Positions 50,867-63,300 of a stretch of DNA of 64,000 bases are shown one piece after another (the first letter of the stretch is position 1; each line of letters begins with the position of its first letter). The notes under the pieces were generated by a model, which was given only the letters and a program-made list of their open reading frames with translations, was not told where the DNA came from and did not search any database. Location of the stretch: assembly GCA_900708905.1 (NCBI GenBank), contig CAADRB010000071.1, positions 363,825 to 427,824 of the forward strand. Reading direction: 5' to 3'. The translations under genes were made by a program, and so were the position numbers. This DNA comes from Hymenolepis diminuta. Lineage: Eukaryota; Platyhelminthes; Cestoda; Cyclophyllidea; Hymenolepididae.

Positions 50867-51310
50867 CTATTCGAAAAGATGTCCCCTTGTTTTGAGTTTC
50901 TTCATAACGCGTCCCTGTTCAGCAGCCGCGGCTCGCTTTCTCCTTTGAGTACTACTTGGTCCAGGGGTTATTCCTGACGAAGATCCAACCGACTGGGCTC
51001 CAAGGGGAGATGCCGTTTCCCCTGTTCCTAGAGAAGAGTTTGGCGATGCAGACGCACCAGTAAGAATTTGGGGGGATGCTGAAGCGCCAACAGGTGATAC
51101 CGACAACACTTGGTGGTGTTGGATACTGGAGACACCAGCTGTACCGAAAGCGGCGGAGATGGAACCAGCGTGACCGAAGGCGTGTTTTGGGGCGGCTGGA
51201 CGCTTTGAATCCGCAGCTTTGAGGGCGGCCAAAACAGAGACGTCGACTCCAGCGGGGGCGGATGAACCGCTTGGAGGGTTTAAGTTCAAATTGGCCAGAC
51301 GGGCTGGAAT
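50867..51310 (-). CDS. DMAP1: DMAP1 exon 10 (low-complexity tail, nuclear signals)
   Basis: The acceptor TATTTCGCTTATCAG|ATT opens a 444-bp phase-0 exon ending in TAG at 50867-50869. It encodes an Ala/Ser/Gly/Pro-rich tail, then TQRRKRAAAAEQGRVMKKLK and a short acidic end. Human DMAP1 also ends in a Ser-rich tail with RKRRE and KKAKK clusters, which supports this as the true C-terminus. Confidence 0.85.
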   Translation of the reverse strand: MPARLANLNLNPPSGSSAPAGVDVSVLAALKAADSKRPAAPKHAFGHAGSISAAFGTAGVSSIQHHQVLSVSPVGASASPQILTGASASPNSSLGTGETASPLGAQSVGSSSGITPGPSSTQRRKRAAAAEQGRVMKKLKTRGHLFE

Positions 51311-54300
51311 CTGATAAGCGAAATAGAGAAAGCAATGTCTGGTTATGCTTATGAACCATTTACAGCAAGCTCGAGTTGAGTGGGTCGAACTGAGCCTAGC
51401 TTAGTTGATTTGTACTACCTACATCTCACCTCGTGGCCCCGTAAATTTAGAGATGTGATTATCGCAACACATGATTAGTCTTCCAGCTGCTAATTGATAT
51501 GTTCATTATACTAATCTATACACCGCAAAGGTTGGGATGGCTAAACCACATTCCAGAGTTGCTGGTTCCAATATACCTTATAAGAAGCCATCAGAATAAA
51601 GCCACAGTCTGTATTTTCGAATGATGAGCAATACACAGGAAACAATTTCTGTCAAATTAATATGCGATCGCATGCTGGCCCAAATATCTGGACGGTTATT
51701 CTAAACAAATCTCCCTCTTCATAAGAAGAGTCATTAATTATTATTTTCCTAGTAAAATCTTGTTAAAAAGTAAACAGAGGGACTTTGGAGAAACTGCACA
51801 TTCGTTTTGTCTTCTTCTCAACGAGTCTGGGTGTACTATAGCATAGCGATATCTAGTGGGAGAATATATCATAGAAACTTAACTAAATACATCTATTTCT
51901 AATAAATGGGTGTGTTTTTCGGGCTCTATTTGCCATAATTTTAATGTAGAGTTCAATAACAGAAGAGAATTTTTTAGAATATACGCCTAGCGTTATAAAT
52001 TTAAGACAGGATACAACAAGCTCATTAATACATGGGACTGCCAAAAATATAGTTACAGACATTGCAGACTCTTCTGAACTTAGTCAATTCGGATGTTGCG
52101 AAATACAGAATTATAAAGATTCGAAAAAAGCAAATTCTGGCTTTTGAAAAAACGACTTCAAGTTCAATTTCTGCCCAATTGCTCCGACAGAGTCGAATGC
52201 TTCAAAAAATTTCTAAGTGTGAAGATTCTAATAACAGAAGAACACCGATCGCAACTATATCTTTATTGAAATCTTCAAATGTCATTTGAATATCAATGGA
52301 TATCGATTAATAAAACATCTTACTCATGACCTTTTTACACCAAAACGGAAAATTTTCAATCTCAAAATAAGGACAGAAATATTTCTAAAGAGGAACTAAT
52401 TACTGCTCAAGTTGGGAGATCAAAATCTCGAAATTTCACCGCTCTTGCTCCCTACGCCTTCTCATTTTACCCAATGAAATATAGGAAGCTATAACTCACT
52501 CTGTCAACACACTATCAAACATGAATTGCAACATTGAAGAATTGCTCATAAATTATACGGCAGACGTGATTTAATAAGTATTTTCTTCCTTTCAGGACTT
52601 TCTACCATTTCCGCCAAGAGCATTTGCCAAAGATATTCTCCTCTGAGCTATTTATTATAATTATTGTAAACCGACATCCCAAAGAGGCCTTGGAATTTTA
52701 AATTGGGTATAAATTGGGATCAGAAGTTAAGCCGCGGAAGTTTTTACGATTATGGAGCTACGAAGCCCAAATTTGAAATCGCGACATTTTATGACTCCTA
52801 CGAGCATCCGACTACCAATTCACTCTACTACAGCCAAAAAACCCAATTATGTTTTGCCAAAGTGAGCACTGATTGCCTCAACTCAGGTTCCTGATTCACA
52901 ATCAAATCGCAAGAGCGAGAAATTTGGTGAATAAAATAACAAAATAGATATTGCTCTCCACTTGATTAGATTAATTAACAGAGAGACGTGTCCTATTTTA
53001 ACGATTGTCAAAGAAGAAAAGAGGTGAAGCGAAAGCATAGTAGAAAAATTGTTACTGCTCTATTGTCAACACATACTTTCGTGGTTATTTTCAGATAACA
53101 CAATTGAGGACAACAAAACGCAACAAAACATTCGCCACGAGAGAAGAGAGATAGGAAAAAATAATGAGTTTTTTGCATCAAGGAATGGGTAAATAGCCGC
53201 TTTGAAGTTTGCTATACTCAGCTTCCATCATAGTAACGCAAAAGTAAAGTTAAAAATTAATACAAGTCCGCTATGATGAACCGAAACTATTTACACTTAT
53301 GACCTCACCAGCTATCAGAACGACTGTGCTATTTAACTACCCGGTCAAATTCTGCCTTACATGAGTACTCAGCACAGAAAACGAGTCAATTAGCGTCCAA
53401 GGTTCGGCGGATACTATTGAGGAGCCACGAATAAGAGACTATTGACACTTGAACAACATAGTTCTCCCCCTCCTCCTTCTTCCCTTCGGTTATCTACGCA
53501 CAGTCACTTATATTACATTACAGTAGCTCCCAATGAAGTTACTTAAAATGCACTTCTTGAATGTAACAAAACATTTAACAAGAACATGGAATCAAAAGTA
53601 GGAATAGAATGTGGAAAGGGAAGAAGGGATAAAAGTGATTACTTTTTCAAATCCCAAGAGAAGATAACTACATTTGGAATTACAAGGGGTATTAATTACT
53701 TAATCGTTTTTTGCATGCTATAAGTTTATAGGGGTCGTCTTGAGTAGCGAAATTCTATACACCCCATATCAAGTACAAGGAATCAATAAGCGACTCAATA
53801 CCTTAAAAGCATTTGTTGAATACACACCTGCGGTATGTAACAATACCGCGGGGAGATGAGGAGAGGGACATGAGAGAAGGGGGAAGAGACAATACGAGTT
53901 ATTTTTTTCACCCCCAGATGTTTTATTCTAGTGCCACATGGTATGGAAGATAGAACCACCCCCAATCAATTTTCTTCTTAAAATTTTCAAACGCATCATT
54001 TCAAATCGAATAGGGAATTACGAGGACCCTGGGATGTATCCAGGCATTGTTAAAATGGTTGTATAGTTGAAGAACTGTTATAAAAGAGAAGAAATTCTAA
54101 TTACCGAATGCATGGCGATGTCGAGGCACATTTCCATCGCTTCCTACTGCTAAATGGGGTATTAATAGTATAGGCTGTTAACCATAAAGACTGGAATGGC
54201 TGAAGTTTCCACTCCAGGTTGCTAAATTACAAACTCTAATGTGCCCAAAACAATAAGTCGGAAAACAGATTGAACACGTTTACTTTGTATATACAAATAG

Positions 54301-57300
54301 GAAGGGGTTGGACTTGACAACAGATAGATCATTAGCATAAGACGCACATCATTTCTCATAGAATACTTTGTATTCTACCTTTAAGAAGGGTATAAAAAGC
54401 TTATCACTTCGAGAGACCGTGGCATATGTAATGGGTGGCACTTCAATAGTCTTATCAGTTCATCGGAAATGCAAAAATGAATGAATAAAAATTTACAATT
54501 GGATTCTTGAAGCAGTTCCATAATATGACTATATTTGATATTGTTCAAATGTTCTAAAGTTTAGCCCAGGCCTCAAAATTTGAGGAATTGAGAGACAGTA
54601 TGATTCTTTCATCGGTTACAAGGAAATCTACCTAAGTGATTCCCCCTCCCTCCCCTATACATAGTAACATTCAGTTTAGAATTCTGAAGTAAAGAAATTT
54701 TTAAATATGGACACGGTTAAAAGAAGTGACCTTCGTGATAAAACATTTGCCGAGAGAAGAGTGAAGAATTACAGAGAGGATTAGAAATAAGAGAGAATCA
54801 ACCATTTTATCGGCCTCGGAAGAAATAATTATATTTAAAATATTCATAGTAACATTCATTACTTGTTCCGTCTTTTTCGAGGCAACATTTTGAGCAGTAA
54901 TGTTGCAGAGACAAAATCCAGATAATACTCCTAGTATCGGAATAGTTGTGAGGTTGTGTTGCTGAATGTACACCTCTCCAGTATGTAAAAAATGGTTAGT
55001 GAAACGAGGAGAAGAAACAATGAGAGTTGACTTTTCTCATTCCTTAAAGTTTCATTCTTGTGCGTTATGGATGGGAAAGGTGCATACTCAGAACAATATT
55101 GTACCATTCCTCCTTCCCTCTTAAAATGCATCATTTGAAAATGGAAGAAGGGAGTCCACGAGAACTTTAATATTTATCAATATCCCAATTATTTTAAAGA
55201 AAATGTTACAAAACAGTAAAAGGGAACATGAATTACGGTAAGTACGGTAAGTTAAGGTGAAAAATATAATGATTGTTAAATATTTCCCCTTGACAAAATG
55301 AATATTTTATCATATGTTTTCTCACAATTGTTGAAATTAACGACTAACCCTTAAATTGTTAAAATGAACTGACATGAATTACGATAAGCTGTACACACTT
55401 CGATTTGAGCTGTTGTTTTTTCTACTTCTTGGCTGGTATATCGGCGTGTAGATCATAAAAGGCTACAACAATAATCTGCCCGTATGTTCGCAAAAACGCT
55501 ATAGGAAATAGCCATTATTTGACAGAGATATAATCTGTGTGGAAAAATTGTCATTATTGAATAATAATTCGAATTTTCTTTCCAGAGTTCTTAATATATC
55601 GAGAAGTTATACTATCCCAAAATTAAATCCATTCCTCTGTTTACCAAATCTTTAAACCTGTAGTGGTAGAAGTTGTTGTTGATCAGAAAGGTGAATACTC
55701 AAAGGGTCACTAGCTTGTTGGTGTAACAGTGGTTGGGGTACGAGAGAACAGGGGAGAAATGAGAGAAACTGGAATAGAGAGAAAAAGTGCAAGAGGAGAT
55801 AACCGCACTAGTAGATAAGCATGTGTGTGTTTATAAAATGGGCTCTATATAGTATCATAGAAAAAAAAAGTAGTATAAACATCGCTGATTAGGGAAACTG
55901 AACCCTAGCAGCGCTCACCCAATGACCACTTAAGTGACCTATCCTGAGGACACATGATGATTCTCTATGGGGAACTTTAAAACACCGCAGCATGAAGTAT
56001 CAATGTGAGATTGGTAACAGTTTTGATGTTGCAGCAGGATCAAACACTTCAGAGAGAGATAAATCCCAGAGATAAATGATGATCTAGATAAAATTTTTGG
56101 AAAAGCATAGGGATTCATCCCTCAAGTCTATCCCAATAAAACTTCGAAATATTATTTTAGGGAAATAGGGTATTTTATATCTCGATTTCTTTTGGTAAAA
56201 TAAACACTTCAACCAAATAGATCTTAAGACACCGTTCATTGTTTACAGCTGACGGACATCTCTGATAGGGAGACTGATAAACGGAAATGATACAGGATTG
56301 AAATGCATTAAGTGAAAAATAAATTAAAATATTGCATTTAAAATGGGTTAAAAATAATTTAATTCTTGTTAATTAAGGTGAGAATTAATCTCTATCTTCT
56401 CTAATTAACGTCGACGTAGACAAAACAATAGGTTACTGCGCAAATGTCTGAAAGATATCGATCACTGAAATTACCAAGTGAAAAGCTACTTAAAACAATT
56501 TCAGTATTCACATACCTTATCAGGAGCAAAGTGTTCCAACCGAGCTTTAGCTGACTGCAAATCGTAGTCACAATTGAGTTGTGCCCCCCGTAGATCGTAG
56601 AGCAAGAGAATATTGGAACGTAAACGATTGTAAGCCTCAACGATCTCCTTGGTCGCTGGAGGACAAGGATCTAGAAATTGAAAATATCAACTTTAACCCT
56701 TCTAGATACTTCCAGCTTTAGCAAGAAGAACATTGATTTTAAACACTATAATGAAAAGCCTATTTTAGCACTACGCTCTTGCAAAGCCCTGACACGTAAA
56801 GGTTTTTACGAATTATCTTTCTAGGGAAGTGGTGCAGTCAAATTTCAACAAAGAAGACCCGACCCTGATTGATTATCTAATGCTGAACCTATTGAAATTT
56901 CAGGTTTTAATGAAAATAATAACAGTAAAGACTGACGAAAGTTAATTCCGGGGCGAGGAGAATCTCTGACAGGATTAATCAATCAAATCAAAGTTACAGA
57001 ACCCTCCATCAGAAAATCCTAAGTGACGAATCATGAATTCTAAATTTTGGAATGTCCGTTAAATAAATGTGGTACAACCCGAATCCAAAATTAACCAGTG
57101 TAGTTGGTGCCCATCCACGTCACTATATGAGCACCGATCTTGTGACCTCTGACTTGGCAAACTCGCCGCCGGAAGGAAGATGTTTTTATACTACGTCTTG
57201 GGTAGGGGGGTAACCTCATACTCTTCAAGTAATAATCATTGGTTAATCATCTGAATTGCTTAATGTGTATCGATGGCTTAACCGAAGTGAGTATTATCAA

Positions 57301-60300
57301 TATACAACAGGCACATTATTTTAAAATAATTATACGACGCTAGAAGAGGAAAGGGGCTGGAACACACTTTCGTATCGTACCAAATGAGCTGAGCTGTATA
57401 TGCTTGAAACGAGAGAGCAACTGAAGATATTTAACGACTCCGATTAACGAAGTATTAAGTTACCAAAAAATCTCGGTTAAAATAGGACATTTCTACTCTT
57501 ATAAACATCCATCCGCAAAGAATATGTAAACAATCAACAATAAAAGCAGTAAGTTGAACCGACTACGACCGAATCATTTTGGAACTACATTTGCTATAAT
57601 CTACACCCAGAAACTTAGCAAGAGGGACATCATTGCGGACAGTCAAGAAAATCACTTTACCACCTTGTATTTCGAAGGTGTAATCGATTTATCAATCCAA
57701 AAATTAGTTACGATTTGTCAACCAACTTCAATTCAGAGAAAAACTAGCAGTACCCTCTTTCTTGATAAGGATAACAATGAATAACAATAATATCAAAGAT
57801 CCCCCTGATGAGGGACCCTAATTTTGCCACCCTCCCCACTGGCCAGACTTAACTAACGCAGTTGGCCATTCCGTTCACCAAATGCGCGCCGATGGGAGTC
57901 AAACCCGTGTCCTCTGACATGGCAGACGTGAACAGTGACCAATGCACCACCGACGCACCGACGAGCAAAGAATGAAAATCAAACAAGCTCACAAAACGAT
58001 AACCAGCTATAAAGATGGCCTCTTACAAACTTGACGCTGAACAAGAATTCAATCCAATTCAAACATAAAAAATAATTTCCAGCATCTAAAATACACTGAA
58101 TGGAAAAGATATTACCGCAAAATAAAGTTTTTAAAATTTTGGGAAACAATTCTGTAATAAAAAAAGTCTTCTGAAAGTTGCAATACCAGCAGGTAAAGAA
58201 GTTACACATAAAGTTGAACAACTTAATTTCGCCACTTATTAGTTTAATTACATAATGAAGTGAAATAACTGAAAATGGAGACTGAAATTCCACTGTGTAG
58301 AAAGTATAAAAAATCTCCACAGCGTTTAGGTCAGTTAAATTTTAAAAAATCGCTGGTCGTCTCATTTACCTGCTCTTGGGAGTAAAAATTATACTAAAAT
58401 TATCAAATTAACACGAACACAACCATGGAACTAAATCAGCCCCTCAACAACAAGCTCTAGATATCATGAACATAATCGCATTCTTGAATCTGGACATTGC
58501 ACACTAAACTATGAGGAATCAATTAAAGTAGGAATCTTGATGTCCTGCCTTCATTATCCGCTTCTCCCTCATACCCTCCCCACCATTTCATACCAACTTG
58601 GATTTTTTTGCTGTTGGTGCGTTTATTCGGAAGTTATTCCGTGATTAAGACTGGTAGAAGTTGTCTTGTGTTTCCATGAGAAATAAAAGAAATAAAATAG
58701 ACCTTACCCATTTGATAATGCGATAGGAAGTTCTCGATGATCCGAATTCGTTTCTGACCCAACGTGCTAGGTAGTTTCATCTGCAAGCAATGAACCATGA
58801 AATAGTTTATAATTAAGATGAAAGCATTAACATCAAAGGCACAAGTCACTAACCCCTTGACTGTTCAAATGCACACCGGGGGTTTTTGAGAGATCATGGA
58901 AAGTCAGGTTCGCAGTGAAAGACTAAAATAACAACGAAATTGACCATAAATTCCAAAGCCTACATAAAATAACTCGGAGCGTATGTAACTCATGGGGAAG
59001 AGATAAATAACGGCCAGTAATAAAACGATATCAATGGTGTTTTCAATCTCTTTTACTGCCCGCTCCCTAATGCATCCATATTGATAATGGGTAGGGAGAG
59101 GAATATTAAATGCACTAGGCGGAACTCGCCTACTTATTTCCTATAAGTAACACAGGTACTTACCAAACTAGCATTAACAGCAGATGCGGTGGAGGCAAGA
59201 CTAGCACCAAGAGAACCCCCCACAGCCCTATTGCCAAAACCTTCTACAGTGGATTTACGACGTTCGACCTGACCCACGTTACTTATTCCTGATTGAGTAC
59301 CACGTCTAGTGCCTGTGACTCCAAGTCCAGTTGCCTCATCATAGGAGCCAGTGTCGAGCTGTTCTGCTTGATTGAGAATCTTTTGAAGATCTTGTTGTTT
59401 CTTCTCGCGGACTCGTCGTCGTGTTTCGATGCGTTCCAGCTCGGTTACTAGACGTTCTTCCTCCTCCACCTCTTCCTTGCTACGACCATGAAGGAGATTA
59501 AGTTGTTTCCTCCTAAGTATCTCGTGATCAATATCGTAGCGAAGACCTTGTGAGAGATTTGTGCCACGAATCTAGGTAGGAGACGAAAAATATCTTAGCA
59601 AACTCAGTAAAAAGATTACCCAAGCGAATTAATATGTTCACCTCTAGGCTTAACGATGTCCTAATTAATTCAGTTGAAGTAACTTTGATGAACACTAACG
59701 AGAAGTGAAGGGCTATAAATACAACTCCGGATTAATCAACACGATTAACACAAGAACTCACTTTGAAAAAGACTCTCTCTTTTCGTTTATGTTAATAAGT
59801 TTTTACTTGACTAATAAACTGCGGATACATTTGCAGGCAGTGTAAATCAAGTGTTTTGCTTCTAAAAGCGTATTGTCAAAGACATTATATCAAAGAAGAA
59901 ATACAACAGCAAACAATTTTTAAACAACAGCTCTTCGAGTGCTAATTGTCAGTCGATGATTCTTTTATCGGTCACTCATCAAACAAAGAACGCAAAATCT
60001 GTCAGCTTCCTAATCATACCACAATAGGCCTTCTTTATCACAACACGGGCTACATCAGCTCAGTACTGTAGCTTTTCCATTCCCCTTCAATTGTCAATTC
60101 CTCTTCTAACTTCTTCTTCTTTTCCCCTCTCATTCATTTACAGTTATCCAGTATGCCCGTCGCCCTATTTAACTCATACTCTTCTCGTTTGAGAAAGACT
60201 GCTGTATCCTGTTAGTCTTTAGGATCATTTGCTCTGTAGGGGGATTTGTAGGCATTTAGCTTTTCTGCCCTCAGTAATCAATTCCCAACCCGCAATTTGC

Positions 60301-63300
60301 TTTCAAAATGTTAGTCATTCATAGAAAAAAAATAACTTACCAAAGTCTCCCACCCGTTTCTGCACCAACCAGGCTAGCTAATAATGATGTTGTTCGGGAT
60401 CTTAGCGAAGGCACCTCGAATGAGCAAAGCTAAATGTTTATTCTAGATATTTCCAACTATTTGGTTAGATTTTCGATTAAACCTTCTGTATTCTATGGGT
60501 AGATTCAGTCATTCTCCAGACTTAAAATGGTGAGCAAACCGTCCTTGATGAATGACTAGCCACTCCAATCTTATAGAGGTTTCAATCGAGTACCACTACA
60601 CGACCAAAACTGAACTAAACTGCTTTGATCGCTACTGTACAAGAAAGATCGCAATAATACACAATGCAAGGAAATTTCTTAGCCACACGAACAAAAGTCC
60701 AGAATTTGTACTCGTACTTTCCCGGCATTCGAAACGTCACGCTACACCGGATACGAATTGCCATGAGATATTAAATGTTGCGGAGCGTCAGAAATGCATT
60801 CTTAAGTGATCTCATGAGTTTCTCTTTTTAGAATATGTATTATTTTTTAATACTCAATTTCATTTAGGGAGACGTTTTTCGATGCTTATATTGGATAAAG
60901 ATTTTCCAAAATGAGATTCAAACTCTGTCAGACTTAACCAGAGCGGTTGGCTATTCCGTTTACTGGATGCGCACCAATGGGAATCTAACTTGTGAACTCT
61001 GACACGGCAGACAAGCATGATGACCGATGCACCAGCCTACGCAGAGATTCGAATAAACAAACCTGTGTTGCTCTGGGCAATTTGTTATAATCCCCTCATT
61101 TGATCGACAGATATATGGCTGAGTAGGAATTTCTCAATTTGAGAAATTTCCCAACAAGAGTTAGTAGTGAAAAGTTTTGTGGGAACTATTTTAAAAACCA
61201 AGTAAACTAGACTACTCTATTATTTGAAGAAAACCCCACTATATTAATACCTAGTAAGGGCTCTGTAACTCTAAAGATGGGAGTGGCACCACCATCCAAT
61301 CTCTCAAACTTGGTTCGTTCGAGTGTACACTTTTTCCAGACAAATTTGGATTGCATAACAAAACATTCTTGAAAAGCAACATCTACAATTATTTTCACCA
61401 CTTTCCTTGAAAGCCAGGCTCAAACCGAACGCTCTCCAAATGTCCAAAGAATGCTGGACGTCAATTTTCCACTTTACAGGCTCGAAGATAAGAGCACAGA
61501 TCCCTGAACGAAGCCAAACATCTTATAAGGGATCGCGTCTCAAAGGAGAGATGCCTGAAATCCAATTAAAAGCCTTTCGGCTTACATAAAATGTCGGTAG
61601 AAAAGAACTGGCGAAGAGTAGAAATCTTGATTTCAAAATTGATATTTCCTAATTTGTCTTCCTCGCCCCATTGGTAAACATTGTATTAAAACCTATGAAC
61701 CCTGAGCCCAAATTCGGATAGTACCCTTTGTTTAAAAAACACTCGGTGAGTTGGTACCCTAACCCGTGTATTAACCTCCTGGCAACCCTCACAACAATTG
61801 TTTATCGTGCAATATGCATGGATAAACTGTCTGTAATAATTAAAAAATGTATATATTGGTGATTCAGAACGAGCTAACGGCGACATTTAAATCGGAAAAT
61901 ATCCCCTCACTGACTAATTCCACATTTTACTCTATACGTTATTGCTAGACTCATTGACCGACCTCAAACTAAGTAGATTGTATTTATATTTTGGCGTAAA
62001 CAAAAGCTCCTCTATTTAATCTAACAGGTATATTCCATCTATAACTCAAAGTCTTATCATATATGCGACGGTCTCTAGAACTAGTATGCTTTTTGTACCG
62101 TCCTAAATCCCCCTTCTGTTTATAAATTTTGTGAAACTGTGTGAAAAAGAACACCTAAAAGACAATGCTTCACTTTAAAAATCCAATGAGACGTATCCGG
62201 GCACTCTCCCGTCTTCTATCTGGGGGAAAATCGGAGCAGGAAATTATTGGCTCTGGATTGAAGGGCCTTATGATCAGAAGTTTAACGTTGAAAACTTCCC
62301 AACTTCTAGTAAAAAGCGTCAATTTCGAGCCTCGCCATATCAACTATTTAGAAATCTCACCATTGACAGACATATGGAGACAACACCAATTTGATTAATG
62401 CTACTTAATGTGATGTAAAGGACTAAGGAGACAACAAAATACCCGTCCTCAAAATTCGGTATAGTTAGTCGTAGACTAATCGGTTTAATGAAAACAATTT
62501 TGCTATCACATAATGCTGCGAAATAATTTTCCAAACAGCCAGATCGCGTGAGGTCTAAATAATAACATCAAAGGTCCAAATTCACCACCAGTAAGTATAT
62601 GCACAAATCCCTGTCACAATTTAGATGATTATCTCTGCTTCCATAAAACCGAAATGGCTCATAATCCTTTTAAATCCCCGAGTAATTGGTGTACATGGAT
62701 TTACCTAAATTAACTTAAGTAGCTGGTACTCACCACCAGCGAACAATCAGTAATAACCAATAAAGCAACCAAAATTGGAATCTACTTAAATCAATTTCAG
62801 TAATGAGACTTACTTTATCAAGAGCAGCCAGAATTCCGTAATATCGAGCCTTCATTTCCTCTATCGCCGGCCGGGGTGGAAACTTTTCCGTATCCCATCG
62901 ATCGTGCATATGGATGAAACGGACATCGAATTGACGAGCTAAATCCATTAAGTGAGCTGTTCGAGTTTGATTCCATTTATTATCCTGAAGATAGGCCTTG
63001 TAATCTGTGTCAGTATAGGTTGGAACTTCAATATGCTATAATGAGAGTGAAATGAAATTACTGATTCATCCATTTATGTAATGAAAATAGTGTTAATTAA
63101 AAGCTATTACTTTATTCAGGCGAGCGAAATCGTATTCATCGGTCGCATCGGACCCTTCACGTCTCCAATGATAAAGTTCAAGATTATCCTAAAAAAGAAA
63201 AGCTAAGTCAACTAAAAATGGATATACCTACTTTCCTAGCAGCGTTTTTGAAAGGAACCCATTTCCATTTCCTAATACGTCCAGATCCAAATTCTATTTT

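Larger units (their letters stand above)
51311..56515. other. DMAP1 intron 9 (5.2 kb) with repeats C, E and G
   Basis: No exon is required here because exons 9 and 10 join in phase 0. The intron contains repeat G copy 2 (54375-54445), repeat C copies (53835-54035, 54965-55165), repeat E copy 2 (55715-56155) and pyrimidine- or purine-rich patches that look like reverse copies of the same material. No internal gene was found on either strand. Confidence 0.55.
56671..58707. other. DMAP1 intron 8 (2.0 kb) with two SINEs
   Basis: Minus-strand SINE copies are at 57095-57185 and 57838-57965. A possible repeat B tail precedes the first. No other feature was recognised; an open frame at 57979-58320 has no known motif. 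Confidence 0.55.

Noticed and set aside
46535..57815. Hammerhead ribozyme cores at CTGATGAG near 46540 and 57795
   Set aside because: Neither is followed by a closing stem II and GAAA at the right distance, nor by a cleavage-site strand.
57979..58320. 113-codon minus-strand open frame inside a DMAP1 intron
   Set aside because: It is Phe/Ile/Cys-rich without a motif. The flanking DMAP1 exons join in phase without it.
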